NCBI GenBank assembly: GCA_900766735.1 | Contig: CAAFWO010000040.1 | Coordinates: 1-64,000, forward strand | DNA length: 64,000 nucleotides | Direction of reading: 5' to 3' | From: Clostridia bacterium | Lineage (GTDB): Bacteria > Bacillota > Clostridia > CAKSNL01 > HGM11501 | Shown: positions 1 through 9,129 of the stretch, one piece after another | Position numbering within the stretch: position 1 is the first letter of the stretch | Layout of the letters: each line of letters opens with the position of its first letter | Made by a program: the position numbers and the translations under genes | The notes under the pieces: model-generated | The model's input: only the letters and a program-made list of their open reading frames with translations | Databases searched by the model: none | What the model was told of the DNA's origin: nothing

Positions 1-38
1 AAATCCTCGTCATATTTGGTATAATTGTTGTTACCCAT
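1..38 (-). CDS. Partial hypothetical protein, N-terminus only
   Basis: A minus-strand reading frame runs off the left edge. It starts at an ATG (complement of 36-38) and reads MGNNNYTKYDED. A clear AGGAGG-type ribosome binding site lies upstream (complement of about 46-52). Only 12 residues are visible, so no family can be assigned. It is transcribed divergently from the beta-galactosidase gene. Confidence 0.6.
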   Translation of the reverse strand, partial: MGNNNYTKYDED

Positions 39-129
39 TTGTCTTTCCTCCTGTTTTTGTGTTTATTTTATTATATCATATTTTGCATATTTATGTCTAC
101 TTTTTTAGTATAGCACCAAAGCGGCACTT

Positions 130-390
130 TAGGCACCGCGAAGTTTAACGGTGCGACGATTGAGTCCTCCAAGGTTTACGACATTCAGTAAAACCAAAAA
201 AGCGGAGTGTGTAAAGCCTTCCCCCAAGTGGGAAGCCTATGTTGTCTCCGCCATAGGGCGCCATTCCGGCGGCACTGAATGCCAAATGCGGGAAACCGCA
301 CATTATAATCGGTAATAGGGCGAAAGCCTTATTATAAATGTTCCTTCCGCCCGAACCGCAGAGCGCTTTGCGGTTCGGGCACACCCATTT
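130..390. other. Structured non-coding region upstream of lacZ (candidate ncRNA or MITE-like repeat)
   Basis: This roughly 260-base stretch holds no credible gene but many stems. They include 133-138 with 149-154, and TGCGG-GAAA-CCGCA near 288-301. An eight-pair stem with a GAAA loop lies near 313-332 (one G-U pair). A perfect 12-bp stem pairs 349-360 with 369-380 around loop GAGCGCTT. Two plus-strand loops are GNRA tetraloops. On the minus strand an A-run becomes a T-tract after a stem, which looks like a terminator. I match it to no known RNA family; it could be a structured RNA or a miniature repeat element. Confidence 0.45.
195..252 (-). terminator. Terminator-like hairpin on the minus strand
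   Basis: Read on the minus strand, an outer stem (251-246 with 207-202) encloses an inner CTTCCC/GGGAAG stem (235-230 with 223-218). It is followed by TTTTTT (complement of 196-201). It would end a minus-strand transcript arising inside the structured region, or block readthrough toward the partial gene at the left edge. Confidence 0.4.
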
Positions 391-411
391 TGAACAAAAA
401 GGAGAAGAGAA

Positions 412-3216
412 ATGAGACAGTACGAAAACCCGGAATTTACCGGCGAAAACAGGGAAGAACAACGCGCGTATTATATTCCTTACCATTCACTAAAGGCGGC
501 TCTTAACTTCAAGAAGGAAGAATCGAAGTATTACAAATTACTGAACGGAACATGGGACTTTAATTACTATGCTTCGGACGACGACGCGGATTTGAATGCC
601 TCAGCTTGGAACAAGGTGAGAGTCCCTTCGTGCTGGCAGACGACCGGATATGAAAAGCCTTATTACACAAACGCTTTTTATCCGTTTTCCGTGGATCTGC
701 CGTATGTGCCGGACTTGAACCCGGCCGGCGTTTACAGGCGCACTTTCGATATAAGCGGCGATGAACTTGAAAACGAAACATACATAGTCTTCGAAGGCGT
801 GGACTCCTGTATGTATTTATATATAAATTCCAAATATGTCGGATTCACACAGGGCAGTCATTTACAGTCGGAATTCAACATAACGCGTTATTTGAAAAAG
901 GGCGAAAATACCGTGACCGCAAAGGTGTTAAAATGGTGTGCCGGAAGCTACCTTGAGGATCAGGATTGCTTCAGAATGAACGGTATATTTCGCGATGTAT
1001 ATCTTTTGTTCCGCGAAAAAGGGCATGTTAAAGACATAAAGATTGAAGCGGACACAAAGAAGATTTCGGTTTCATATCCCGACTATGAAATATTCGACGC
1101 AGAGGGTAAAAGCCTCGGCACGGAAGTGAAATCGCCTGTATTATGGAATTCTGAAAAGCCGTATCTTTACACTGTTATCATAAAGTCCGGCCGCGAATTC
1201 ATTCCTTTTAAGGTCGGCATGAGAAGTATTGAGGCAAACGAAAACGGGCTATTCATAAACGGACAGTCAGTTAAATTAAAGGGTGTGAACCACCACGATA
1301 CACACCCGTATGACGGCTACTGCGAGTCTGACGAATTTTTATATGATGAGCTCTCAAAAATGAAGGAGCTTAATATAAACTGTATCAGAATGAGCCATTA
1401 TCCGCCGACGCCGGAGCTTCTCAATATGACGGACGAGTTAGGCTTTTATGTTATTGATGAGGCAGACATTGAAAGCCACGGAATCGGCGCAAGGCAGACC
1501 AATCCGCCTACCGGATTCGACGACGACGGCATTTGGCCCGACCACAGAAACGAATGGCTTAAGATGCATTTTGACAGGCTTGACAGAATGATCTTCCGTG
1601 ACAGAAACCATGCCTCGGTCATTATGTGGTCAATGGGCAATGAATGTTCTTTCGGAATAAACCATATAAAAATGATCGAGAGAACGAAGGTAATCGACCC
1701 GCCAAGATTAAGGCACTATGAAAAAGCGGTAGAGGTTTGCGATCTTGCCCCGGTCGATGTCGTAAGCAGAATGTATGTGAGTCGCCCATACATGGATGAG
1801 CTTGCAAAAAAAGGTCTCGGTAAGCCGATATTCTTGTGCGAGTATTCACACGCTATGGGCAACGGCCCTGGGGATGTTTATGAATACGTTGAACATTTTT
1901 ATAAAAATCCACTGTTTATCGGCGGATGCATATGGGAATGGGCCGATCATACCGTGATTGAAAACGGCGTCGCAAAATACGGAGGTGACTTCGGCGAGGA
2001 GACGCATGATTCGAATTTCTGCTGTGACGGGCTTGTATTTGCCGACAGAAGCTTTAAGGCCGGATCTCTGGAAGCAAAATATTCTTATCAGGGATTTTGC
2101 GCCGAGCTTTGCGGAAACAGTATTAAGATAACGAACCGTTACGATTTTACGGATCTCGCGGAATTCGACATAGTGCTTTCTCTGATACGGGGTGGAGAAA
2201 AAGTTTCCGAAAAAACCGTGAAATTATCGCTCGCGCCGCATAAAAGCGCGATTATAGATTTGGGCTTCACATTTGCTGAAGAGGTGGATTTCGGAGAATA
2301 TATTACCATAGCCCTCAAAAAGAACGGCAGGGAAGTGGGCTTTAAGCAATTTAAAACTCCCGGTCGCATTAAAAAAATAAAAAGCGGAGAAAAGCTTCCT
2401 GTCAAGGAAGAAGCGCTTTCTGTGCTTGCAAAAGCCGGAGTGCGCGAATACAAAATTTCCAAGCGCACCGGCGTTATAACGAGCATAAAAGAAGGGGGAA
2501 GGGAGCTTTTAGCCTCGCCCGTTATACCCTCGGTATGGCGCGCGCCGACGGATAACGACAGAAACATTCAGGGAGCCTGGTTCGGGGACAAGATAAATCA
2601 CACACACCACAAAACCTACAGCGTAGAAGTAAGAGAAAACATTGTCACCGTAAAGGGTGCGCTCTCGGCAGTGTCATATCTTCCTTTTATGTATTATGAT
2701 CTTGCCTATGAGTTTTACAAAGACGGCCGCGTTAAAATATCGCTGTCCGGAGACATAAATAACCGTGCACTTCGCCAGGCATTGCCGAGGATAGGATTCG
2801 AATTCAAGCTCAAAAAAGAAAATGCACCGTTTTCATATATCGGCATGGGACCTTATGAAAACTATATTGATATGTGCCGTCATGTTTCGTTCGGTAAATA
2901 CGAAAGTACCGCCGAAAAGGAATATGTGCCGTACATACGGCCGCAGGAACACGGAAATCACACGAATACCCACTTTTTGGAGATAGACGGTATTAAGCTC
3001 ACGGGGGACGAAGGTTTTAATTTCAATGTTTCGGAGTATGATTCGGAAGCGCTCACATATGCAATGCACACAGATGAGCTTAAAAAGAACGGTTATACCA
3101 ACGTAAGGGTTGACAGATTTGTCGCAGGTATCGGTTCCAACAGCTGCGGTCCTTCTCTCGATGATAAATATAAAGTGCCGTTCGGCAAATTTTCTTTTAC
3201 ATTTTACATCGGTTAA
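412..3216 (+). CDS. lacZ: Beta-galactosidase, GH2 (LacZ type)
   Basis: Hydrolyses terminal beta-galactosides such as lactose or galacto-oligosaccharides. The 934-residue protein has the LacZ order: N-terminal sugar-binding domain (GVYRRTFDIS), a shortened second beta domain, the TIM barrel, then the beta-small-chain domain. The barrel shows NHHDTHP, the acid/base motif WSMGNEC and the nucleophile motif CEYSHAMGNGPG. It is somewhat shorter than E. coli LacZ (1024). There is no signal peptide, so the enzyme is cytoplasmic. GGAG lies 8 bases before the ATG. A terminator follows, and galT has its own promoter just downstream, giving a small galactose-use locus. Confidence 0.93.
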   Translation: MRQYENPEFTGENREEQRAYYIPYHSLKAALNFKKEESKYYKLLNGTWDFNYYASDDDADLNASAWNKVRVPSCWQTTGYEKPYYTNAFYPFSVDLPYVPDLNPAGVYRRTFDISGDELENETYIVFEGVDSCMYLYINSKYVGFTQGSHLQSEFNITRYLKKGENTVTAKVLKWCAGSYLEDQDCFRMNGIFRDVYLLFREKGHVKDIKIEADTKKISVSYPDYEIFDAEGKSLGTEVKSPVLWNSEKPYLYTVIIKSGREFIPFKVGMRSIEANENGLFINGQSVKLKGVNHHDTHPYDGYCESDEFLYDELSKMKELNINCIRMSHYPPTPELLNMTDELGFYVIDEADIESHGIGARQTNPPTGFDDDGIWPDHRNEWLKMHFDRLDRMIFRDRNHASVIMWSMGNECSFGINHIKMIERTKVIDPPRLRHYEKAVEVCDLAPVDVVSRMYVSRPYMDELAKKGLGKPIFLCEYSHAMGNGPGDVYEYVEHFYKNPLFIGGCIWEWADHTVIENGVAKYGGDFGEETHDSNFCCDGLVFADRSFKAGSLEAKYSYQGFCAELCGNSIKITNRYDFTDLAEFDIVLSLIRGGEKVSEKTVKLSLAPHKSAIIDLGFTFAEEVDFGEYITIALKKNGREVGFKQFKTPGRIKKIKSGEKLPVKEEALSVLAKAGVREYKISKRTGVITSIKEGGRELLASPVIPSVWRAPTDNDRNIQGAWFGDKINHTHHKTYSVEVRENIVTVKGALSAVSYLPFMYYDLAYEFYKDGRVKISLSGDINNRALRQALPRIGFEFKLKKENAPFSYIGMGPYENYIDMCRHVSFGKYESTAEKEYVPYIRPQEHGNHTNTHFLEIDGIKLTGDEGFNFNVSEYDSEALTYAMHTDELKKNGYTNVRVDRFVAGIGSNSCGPSLDDKYKVPFGKFSFTFYIG

Positions 3217-3246
3217 ATAAACGCCGCAAAAGCGGCGTTTATTTAT
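3215..3246. terminator. Bidirectional terminator after lacZ
   Basis: A 13-bp perfect stem (3215-3227 with 3232-3244, loop AAAA) has GCCGC/GCGGC at its core. It is flanked by A and T tracts, so it can act in either direction. It lies directly after the lacZ stop. Confidence 0.8.
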
Positions 3247-3274
3247 TGACAAAAACACTCTTTTGTGGCATAAT
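3246..3274 (+). promoter_or_regulatory. Sigma-A promoter for galT
   Basis: TTGACA at 3246-3251 and CATAAT at 3269-3274 are separated by exactly 17 bases. They sit about 38 bases before the galT start and just after the lacZ terminator. Confidence 0.75.
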
Positions 3275-3311
3275 GATAAGAGAAAAAAATAACTGAAACG
3301 AGGCTTTGATT

Positions 3312-4802
3312 ATGATATTTGACAGCATCAAAAAGCTAATTATTTACGGTCTTGAAAAAGGGCTTATCGAAAAAGAAGATGTGATCTATACCCAAAATAT
3401 GATTATAGACACACTCGGCCTTGATGAATATGTTGACAGCGGAAAGGAATTTTCCGATATTGATCTGGAGGAAACGCTTTCGGAGCTTCTGGACTATGCG
3501 GCCCAAAAGGGCATTATCGAAAACAGTCCCGTATACCGCGATCTATTTGATACAAAGCTTATGGGGCTTTTGACAGAGCGCCCGTCCTCCGTTATCAAAA
3601 AGTTTAACGCACTTTATAAGGAAAGCCCCGAGGCGGCAACGGATTATTTTTATAAATTCAGCTGTGACACAGACTATATAAGACGCTACAGAATCAAAAA
3701 GGACGTTAAATGGACGGTTCCGTCCAAGTACGGCGAGATCGACATCACTATCAATCTTTCAAAGCCCGAAAAGGATCCAAAGGCTATTGCCGCAGCGAAG
3801 TCGGCAAAACAGAGCGGCTATCCCAAGTGCAATCTCTGCCGCGAGAATGAGGGCTATGCCGGAAGAGTCAATTCCCCTGCACGCGAGAACCACAGGATCA
3901 TACCTATCACCATAAATGACAGTCCGTGGTGTTTCCAGTATTCGCCCTATGTTTACTATAACGAACACTGTATCGTGTTTAATTCGACGCACACGCCGAT
4001 GCAGATAAACAAATTCACATTCAGAAAATTGCTTGACTTTGTTACGCTGTTTCCGCATTATTTTGTCGGTTCCAATGCCGATCTTCCAATCGTCGGCGGT
4101 TCAATTTTGAGCCATGACCATTTCCAGGGCGGTCGCTACGAATTTGCAATGGCGAAAGCTCCGATTGAAAATGCTCTTTCTTTTGACGGATTTTCAGATG
4201 TTGAGGCAGGCATCGTTTCATGGCCGATGTCCACGATAAGGCTTCGCTCAAAAGACACGAAAAGACTCTCGGCTCTCGCTGAGAAGATCCTTGATTCGTG
4301 GCGTTCATACACAGATGAGGACGCGTTCATCCTCGCTGAGACGGATGGAGAAAAGCACAACACCATAACCCCGATCGCAAGAAAGAGGGACGAACATTTT
4401 GAGTTGGATCTTGTTTTGAGAAACAACATAACGACTAAGGAACATCCGCTCGGAGTCTACCATCCACATACCGGGCTTCACCACATAAAGAAGGAAAATA
4501 TCGGTCTTATTGAGGTTATGGGTCTTGCTGTTCTGCCGGCAAGGCTGAAAGAAGAAATGAGTGTTTTATCGGACTTAATGGTTTCGGGCAAAGACCCTGC
4601 AACCGATGAGCGCACCGAAAAGCACGCGGCATGGGCAAAGGAAATTGCAAAAAAATATGACGACATCAATAAAGATAATGTGGACAGTATATTAAAGCAC
4701 GAGATCGGCGAGGTTTTCGTTAAGGTCTTGGAGGATGCCGGAGTTTATAAATGCACTGCTGACGGCAGAGCGGCGTTTATGCGTTTTATAAAATCGATTT
4801 AA
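3312..4802 (+). CDS. galT: UDP-glucose--hexose-1-phosphate uridylyltransferase, class II
   Basis: Exchanges galactose-1-phosphate with UDP-glucose in the Leloir pathway. The product has about 496 residues, the size of the Gram-positive GalT type 2 family rather than the E. coli HIT-type enzyme. The motif SHDHFQGG carries the expected catalytic-region histidines. A CNLCRENEGYAGR stretch is also typical of the family. The open frame starts at a TTG (3306), but the AGG at 3301-3303 is correctly spaced only for the ATG at 3312, which I use. It lies between its own promoter and terminator. galK and galE are not in the window. Confidence 0.92.
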   Translation: MIFDSIKKLIIYGLEKGLIEKEDVIYTQNMIIDTLGLDEYVDSGKEFSDIDLEETLSELLDYAAQKGIIENSPVYRDLFDTKLMGLLTERPSSVIKKFNALYKESPEAATDYFYKFSCDTDYIRRYRIKKDVKWTVPSKYGEIDITINLSKPEKDPKAIAAAKSAKQSGYPKCNLCRENEGYAGRVNSPARENHRIIPITINDSPWCFQYSPYVYYNEHCIVFNSTHTPMQINKFTFRKLLDFVTLFPHYFVGSNADLPIVGGSILSHDHFQGGRYEFAMAKAPIENALSFDGFSDVEAGIVSWPMSTIRLRSKDTKRLSALAEKILDSWRSYTDEDAFILAETDGEKHNTITPIARKRDEHFELDLVLRNNITTKEHPLGVYHPHTGLHHIKKENIGLIEVMGLAVLPARLKEEMSVLSDLMVSGKDPATDERTEKHAAWAKEIAKKYDDINKDNVDSILKHEIGEVFVKVLEDAGVYKCTADGRAAFMRFIKSI

Positions 4803-4803
4803 G

Positions 4804-4837
4804 AAAAATGCATTCCGGTTTTCCGGAATGCATTTTT
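4804..4837. terminator. Terminator after galT
   Basis: A perfect 15-bp stem (4804-4818 with 4823-4837, loop TTTT) starts with an A-run and ends with a T-run. It directly follows the galT stop. Confidence 0.85.
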
Positions 4838-4854
4838 AAAAGCGAGGGGAATTT

Positions 4855-5889
4855 ATGAAGATAATTCACACGGCGGACCTGCACCTTTTTTCGCCGATGA
4901 CGGCAAATCTTTCTTTTGATAAGGCGAAGATAAGAAACAGGGAGCTTTTTGAGACATTTGAAAGAATGGTCGATTTTGCAAAGGAAAACGGCGTCGGCTC
5001 TTTCCTGATAGCGGGCGATATGTTGGACAGCGTCATAGTCACCCCGTCGATGGCAGAACCCGTTATGACTGTTATTAAAAATGCTCCGCGGATCAAATTT
5101 TTCTATCTTACCGGCAACCATGACGGGGGAGCGGAGATAAAAAACACTCCCGATAACCTTGTTATTTTTAAGAACGGGTTTAATAAAGTGAGGTACGGCG
5201 ATGTCACGGTCGGTGCGCTCGGAGACGGAGGAAAAAGCGATGAGGTTTTATTTGACGAATCCGGCATCAATATTTTAATGCTTCACACCGATATTGCGGG
5301 CGATTCAGAATTTCCGAAACTCAAAGGAAAAAATATCGATTACATCGCGCTCGGACACATTCACTCTTTCTCGGGCGGAGCACTCGATCACAGAACGAAA
5401 TACGCCTATTGCGGATGCCCGGAGGGCAGGGGGTATGACGAATGCGGTGAAAAGGGATTTGTACTTATTGATTCGGACTCCGGAAGGCTCAACTTTAAGT
5501 TTATCCCGTTTTCAAAGCGCGTTATAAAAGAGGTTAAAATTGATATTACCGGGCTTTCGGACACATCAGAGATATTCTCTGAAGCAAAAAATGCGCTTGC
5601 GACAGAGGACTGCGATTCGATGATCAATCTCGTTATCGAAGGAAAAGTGAAGCCGGAGAATGCGATCAACTTAAGCCTGATCGAAGAACAGTTTAAAAAG
5701 CGTTTTTTTGCTTTCAGGGTGACTGACAAAACCGCACTTTACTATGAAGCTTCGGACTATATTTATGACGACACGCTTAAGGGTGAATTTATAAGACATG
5801 TTGCCGCGTCGGACAAATACAGCGAGGAGGACAAGCTCAAGATAATTGAAACAGGCTTAAAAGCGCTGTCAGGGGAGGCATTGCTGTGA
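4855..5889 (+). CDS. Metallophosphoesterase, YhaO/SbcD-like nuclease subunit
   Basis: A 344-residue calcineurin-like phosphoesterase of the exonuclease-subunit type. Metal-binding motifs occur in order: ADLHL near residue 7, GDMLD near 54, GNHD near 85, and GHIHS near 167. Family knowledge places such proteins with a SMC/Rad50-like ATPase in DNA end processing. The next gene is exactly that and overlaps this stop codon by four bases, so the two form a translationally coupled pair. RBS GAGGGGA lies seven bases before the ATG. The DNA substrate is inferred, not shown. Confidence 0.85.
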   Translation: MKIIHTADLHLFSPMTANLSFDKAKIRNRELFETFERMVDFAKENGVGSFLIAGDMLDSVIVTPSMAEPVMTVIKNAPRIKFFYLTGNHDGGAEIKNTPDNLVIFKNGFNKVRYGDVTVGALGDGGKSDEVLFDESGINILMLHTDIAGDSEFPKLKGKNIDYIALGHIHSFSGGALDHRTKYAYCGCPEGRGYDECGEKGFVLIDSDSGRLNFKFIPFSKRVIKEVKIDITGLSDTSEIFSEAKNALATEDCDSMINLVIEGKVKPENAINLSLIEEQFKKRFFAFRVTDKTALYYEASDYIYDDTLKGEFIRHVAASDKYSEEDKLKIIETGLKALSGEALL

Positions 5890-7859
5890 TAATAAAAGAA
5901 TGCTATATTGAAAATTTCGGCAAGCTGAGCCGATTTAAAAAGACTTTTTCCGAAGGCTTTAATGTGATCGTTTCCGAAAACGGCTGGGGAAAGACGACGT
6001 TTTCCCTGTTTTTAAGGACTATGCTTTTCGGAATGGAATCCAAACGCGCGAAAAACAGCATCCGAGAAAAATACAGGCCGTGGCAGGGCGGAAAGTACGG
6101 CGGATATATCATCTTTGAGGCGAACGGAAAAACATACCGCGCCGAAAGATATTTTTTTGAGACCGAAAGCAAGGACGCTTTCGCGCTTTACGACTGTGAG
6201 ACGGGTTTAATATCACAGGATTTTTCATCCGAACTCGGAAAAGAGCTTTTACATACCGACAGGGAGACGTTTGAAAAAACAGCATACGTTCCGCACGGCA
6301 ATGTGGAGGTCAGCTTTGAAAATGACGGCAAGATCATCGCGGCGCTGGAGAGCGGATATAATATCGGTGACAGAGATTACGATAAGGCGTATGACGCGCT
6401 TATGAAAGCCGGAAGCTTTTATGAGAAGCGAACTGGCGGAAAAATCCCGCAAACAGAAAGAGAAGTTTTTGAGCTTAATGAAAAGCTTTCATGTGAAAAG
6501 GACTTGACAGCCAGAAAGTCCGAACTTGAAAATATGCTCGGAAAATACCGCGAAGAGGCCGAATCACTCAAAAAGAAGATCGGCGACGAAAACAAAAAAC
6601 AGGGTGCGGCAATAGTTAATGACGAGATCAGCCATTTCAGGCACAAAATTGCCGAAAATATTTCAAAAATGAAAAGAATCCCGACGGAGGACGAGCTTTT
6701 AAAGCTTTCAAAGCTATCCGACGCTTATGCGGCGGCAAAGGCATATTCCAAAGAGGAAGATGTTTCGGCGGTTTCGCCTGAAAACAAAAAGAGGATCGAG
6801 GATTTATCGGGCATGGCAAAAGGAACTGCTGAACCTAAAAAAGTATTGATCTATGCGCCTGTCATTGCGGCAGTTCTCTTTTTCGCAATTGCATTTTTTG
6901 CCGAAATATATTATCTTGCCGCACCGGGAGTGATATGCTTGCTTTTGGCGATCTATTTTATCTCGGGCACGGTGAAGGCGAAAAGGCTGAACCGTGAAGC
7001 CGAACGGCTTTCGCTTGAATTGACCGGAAAACCCGGAAGCATTAAAACGCTTGAGGAGCTGGCGAAAAAAACTGAATTTACCAAAAAAGAATCGTCGGAA
7101 TCAAAGGAGAATGAAGCCTATAACGCTCTTCGCGATTATGCGCTTTTATTCACCGATACAGAACCCGAAAGGGCATATATCACCTTGACCGCCATGGTAA
7201 AAGAGATAGCGTCCGACCGCGAAAATATCGCCCGTGCGGAAAAAAGGCTTGCCGAGCTTGGGATAGGGGACGACTTTTTGCCCGGCGACATTAAGCTTTT
7301 GCAGGATCGGGAACGGGTAATTTCCGACAAGATATTTACTTTTGAGCACGAATTATGCTCCGTCAACGAAAAGGCGGAAAAGCTTCCCGAGCTTGCGGGC
7401 GAGTACGAGAAAAAGAAAACGGAGCTTGAAAGGCTGAAAAAAGAGTACTATATTATAACCGAAACGGCAAATTTGCTGACCGATGCAAAGACCGCTCTTA
7501 AAAGCCGGTATTCCGATAAGATCAAATCGCTTTTTTCAGGCTATGCAAATCTTCTTAACGCACCGGACGGTGCAGAGCTTGACTCAGAGCTTAATATTAA
7601 TGTTCTGTCAGGCGGAGAGACGCACCGCTTTTCCGATTACAGCCGCGGCGAACGCGACCTTTTCGGGCTTGCGTTAAGGTTCGCCGTCCTCGGCGCGATC
7701 TATGATTCAGAGCGCCCGGCGGTCGTGCTCGACGATCCGCTTGTCAACCTCGACGCGGATAAAAGAAAAAGGGCGCTCTCGCTTTTATGCGAGCTCTCAA
7801 AGCAGTATCAGATGATCTATTTCACCTGCGACAAAACAAGGATTCCGGATAATACATAA
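5886..7859 (+). CDS. YhaN-like SMC-type AAA ATPase
   Basis: A 657-residue partner of the preceding phosphoesterase. It has an N-terminal P-loop (ENGWGKTTFS, about residues 33-42) and long charged coiled-coil stretches on either side of the middle. Near residues 320-365 there is a pair of hydrophobic segments (VLIYAPVIAAVLFF and following), as seen in YhaN. The C-terminus carries an ABC-type signature and Walker B (LSGGE, SRGERDLFGLALR, AVVLDDPLVNLD). The start is GTG, overlapping the previous TGA. It probably tethers a DNA end-processing complex to the membrane; that role is by family analogy. Confidence 0.85.
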   Translation: MIIKECYIENFGKLSRFKKTFSEGFNVIVSENGWGKTTFSLFLRTMLFGMESKRAKNSIREKYRPWQGGKYGGYIIFEANGKTYRAERYFFETESKDAFALYDCETGLISQDFSSELGKELLHTDRETFEKTAYVPHGNVEVSFENDGKIIAALESGYNIGDRDYDKAYDALMKAGSFYEKRTGGKIPQTEREVFELNEKLSCEKDLTARKSELENMLGKYREEAESLKKKIGDENKKQGAAIVNDEISHFRHKIAENISKMKRIPTEDELLKLSKLSDAYAAAKAYSKEEDVSAVSPENKKRIEDLSGMAKGTAEPKKVLIYAPVIAAVLFFAIAFFAEIYYLAAPGVICLLLAIYFISGTVKAKRLNREAERLSLELTGKPGSIKTLEELAKKTEFTKKESSESKENEAYNALRDYALLFTDTEPERAYITLTAMVKEIASDRENIARAEKRLAELGIGDDFLPGDIKLLQDRERVISDKIFTFEHELCSVNEKAEKLPELAGEYEKKKTELERLKKEYYIITETANLLTDAKTALKSRYSDKIKSLFSGYANLLNAPDGAELDSELNINVLSGGETHRFSDYSRGERDLFGLALRFAVLGAIYDSERPAVVLDDPLVNLDADKRKRALSLLCELSKQYQMIYFTCDKTRIPDNT

Positions 7860-7955
7860 GCAAAAAATCAAAGAAATTCCGATAGAGTGGGCAAATTAAT
7901 TAAGGAAACGCCTCCTTGCTCTGTGATATAATGCGCAGTAAGGAGGTTGTTTTTT

Positions 7956-8988
7956 ATGAAAAAAATATTATTAATTGCGTTATCATTACTGCTTATTTTC
8001 TCGCTGGTCACAGTTTCGTATGCCGCAGATACGGTATATAAAGCTGAAGCTTCATGGAAGATCGAGGCAAGCAGTGACAAGAGTACGAGTATAGGAAAAG
8101 CGTTTGACGGAGATACGTCCACATACTGGCACACGAATTACACGGTCGGCGAGGACGGGAAAAACATAATTGAGCCCTGTCCGCATACGGTGACCGTGAC
8201 ATTCCCCGAAGCACTTGGAATTGAGGGGATAAGATATATTCCGCGCCAGATGACCGAACAGGACAGATCCGCTTCCCGTATCCGGAACCGTGGAGCTTCC
8301 CTTGTCAAAGACTTCCGACGGCAACTTTCTTTTGACCGAAGGCGGCGGTCACGTTTTTCCCAGAACAGCGAACGCAAAATGGAATCCTTGCTTCATAAAC
8401 GGAGTTGAGGGAACAATAAGCATTGATGTTGACGCAACAAAGTTTCCGCGCGTGTTAAACAGCGTTAAGTTTTCAAGAAAGGAATCGGGCACAGCTACCG
8501 AAGTCAAAAAGGGCGATAAGCTTATAACCTCAGCAAGCTATGTGAACGCTGACATAAACATAATTTATATTGGTGTTAACGGTTGCTGGGGCGAAAATAA
8601 TAAGGATGGCAAAAACACGGCCGAGGATTCGGAAAATCTCATCGGAACTATCAAAAAAATGATAGAAAACACTCCCGATCCCGAAAAATACCTTGTTATA
8701 GGATACACTGTCGGTGAAAAGAACAGCTGGAATGTTCTTGATGAGGAGATGAAGAAAGCATTCGGCGAGCACTATGTTGATGCAAAATCCAATCTTGTAA
8801 GTGAAGAAAGCTTAAATGCGAAGGGCGTTACTCCCACGGAAAACGATAAAGCCGACATCGCAAAAGGTGCGGTTCCCGAGTCATTCAGAAAGAGCGCGGA
8901 CGATAAGACACACTTAAACGATCTCGGCTATACGGTTCTTGCTGAAGCGGTGTATAAAAAGATCACCGAGCTTGGATATATAAAATAA
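7956..8988 (+). pseudogene. Broken F5/8 discoidin - SGNH hydrolase gene
   Basis: AAGGAGG and an ATG start a signal peptide (MKKILLIALSLLLIF...SYA) and part of a discoidin-type carbohydrate-binding domain (AFDGDTSTYWHTNY, GIRYIPRQ). Near 8265-8285 the frame is lost. The reading then continues in another frame as an SGNH hydrolase C-terminal half, with a NxxYIGVNG block and a final DKTHLNDLGY matching the Asp-x-x-His block. The first SGNH block with the catalytic serine is missing. An internal deletion of the discoidin end and SGNH N-terminus therefore fits better than a single-base frameshift. A TATAAT at 7927-7932 shows the promoter may persist. Confidence 0.75.
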
Positions 8989-8992
8989 TTTT

Positions 8993-9024
8993 AAAAGGGT
9001 CTGCACGATACGCAGGCCCTTTTT
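8993..9024 (+). terminator. Terminator after the SGNH pseudogene
   Basis: AAAAGGGTCTGC (8993-9004) pairs with GCAGGCCCTTTT (9012-9023) with one G-U pair, followed by a T-run. Confidence 0.75.
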
Positions 9025-9080
9025 GTGACTTATGTATAAAAAAATATCGTTAAATATTAAGCAATTTACCTTTAACACCC

Positions 9081-9109
9081 TTGCCAAACCGAAAAAATTA
9101 ATGTATAAT
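9081..9109 (+). promoter_or_regulatory. Promoter of the 2-hydroxyacid dehydrogenase gene
   Basis: TTGCCA (9081-9086) and TATAAT (9104-9109) are 17 bases apart. GGAGG (9118-9122) and the ATG at 9130 follow at the expected distances. Confidence 0.75.
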
Positions 9110-9129
9110 GTGAACATGGAGGAAAAATT

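Noticed and set aside
145..486. Minus-strand ORF across the structured region and lacZ start
   Set aside because: Overlaps the lacZ start and several hairpins, has no RBS and a composition unlike a real protein.
3306..3311. TTG start for galT
   Set aside because: Only two bases separate it from the AGG; the ATG at 3312 has proper spacing.
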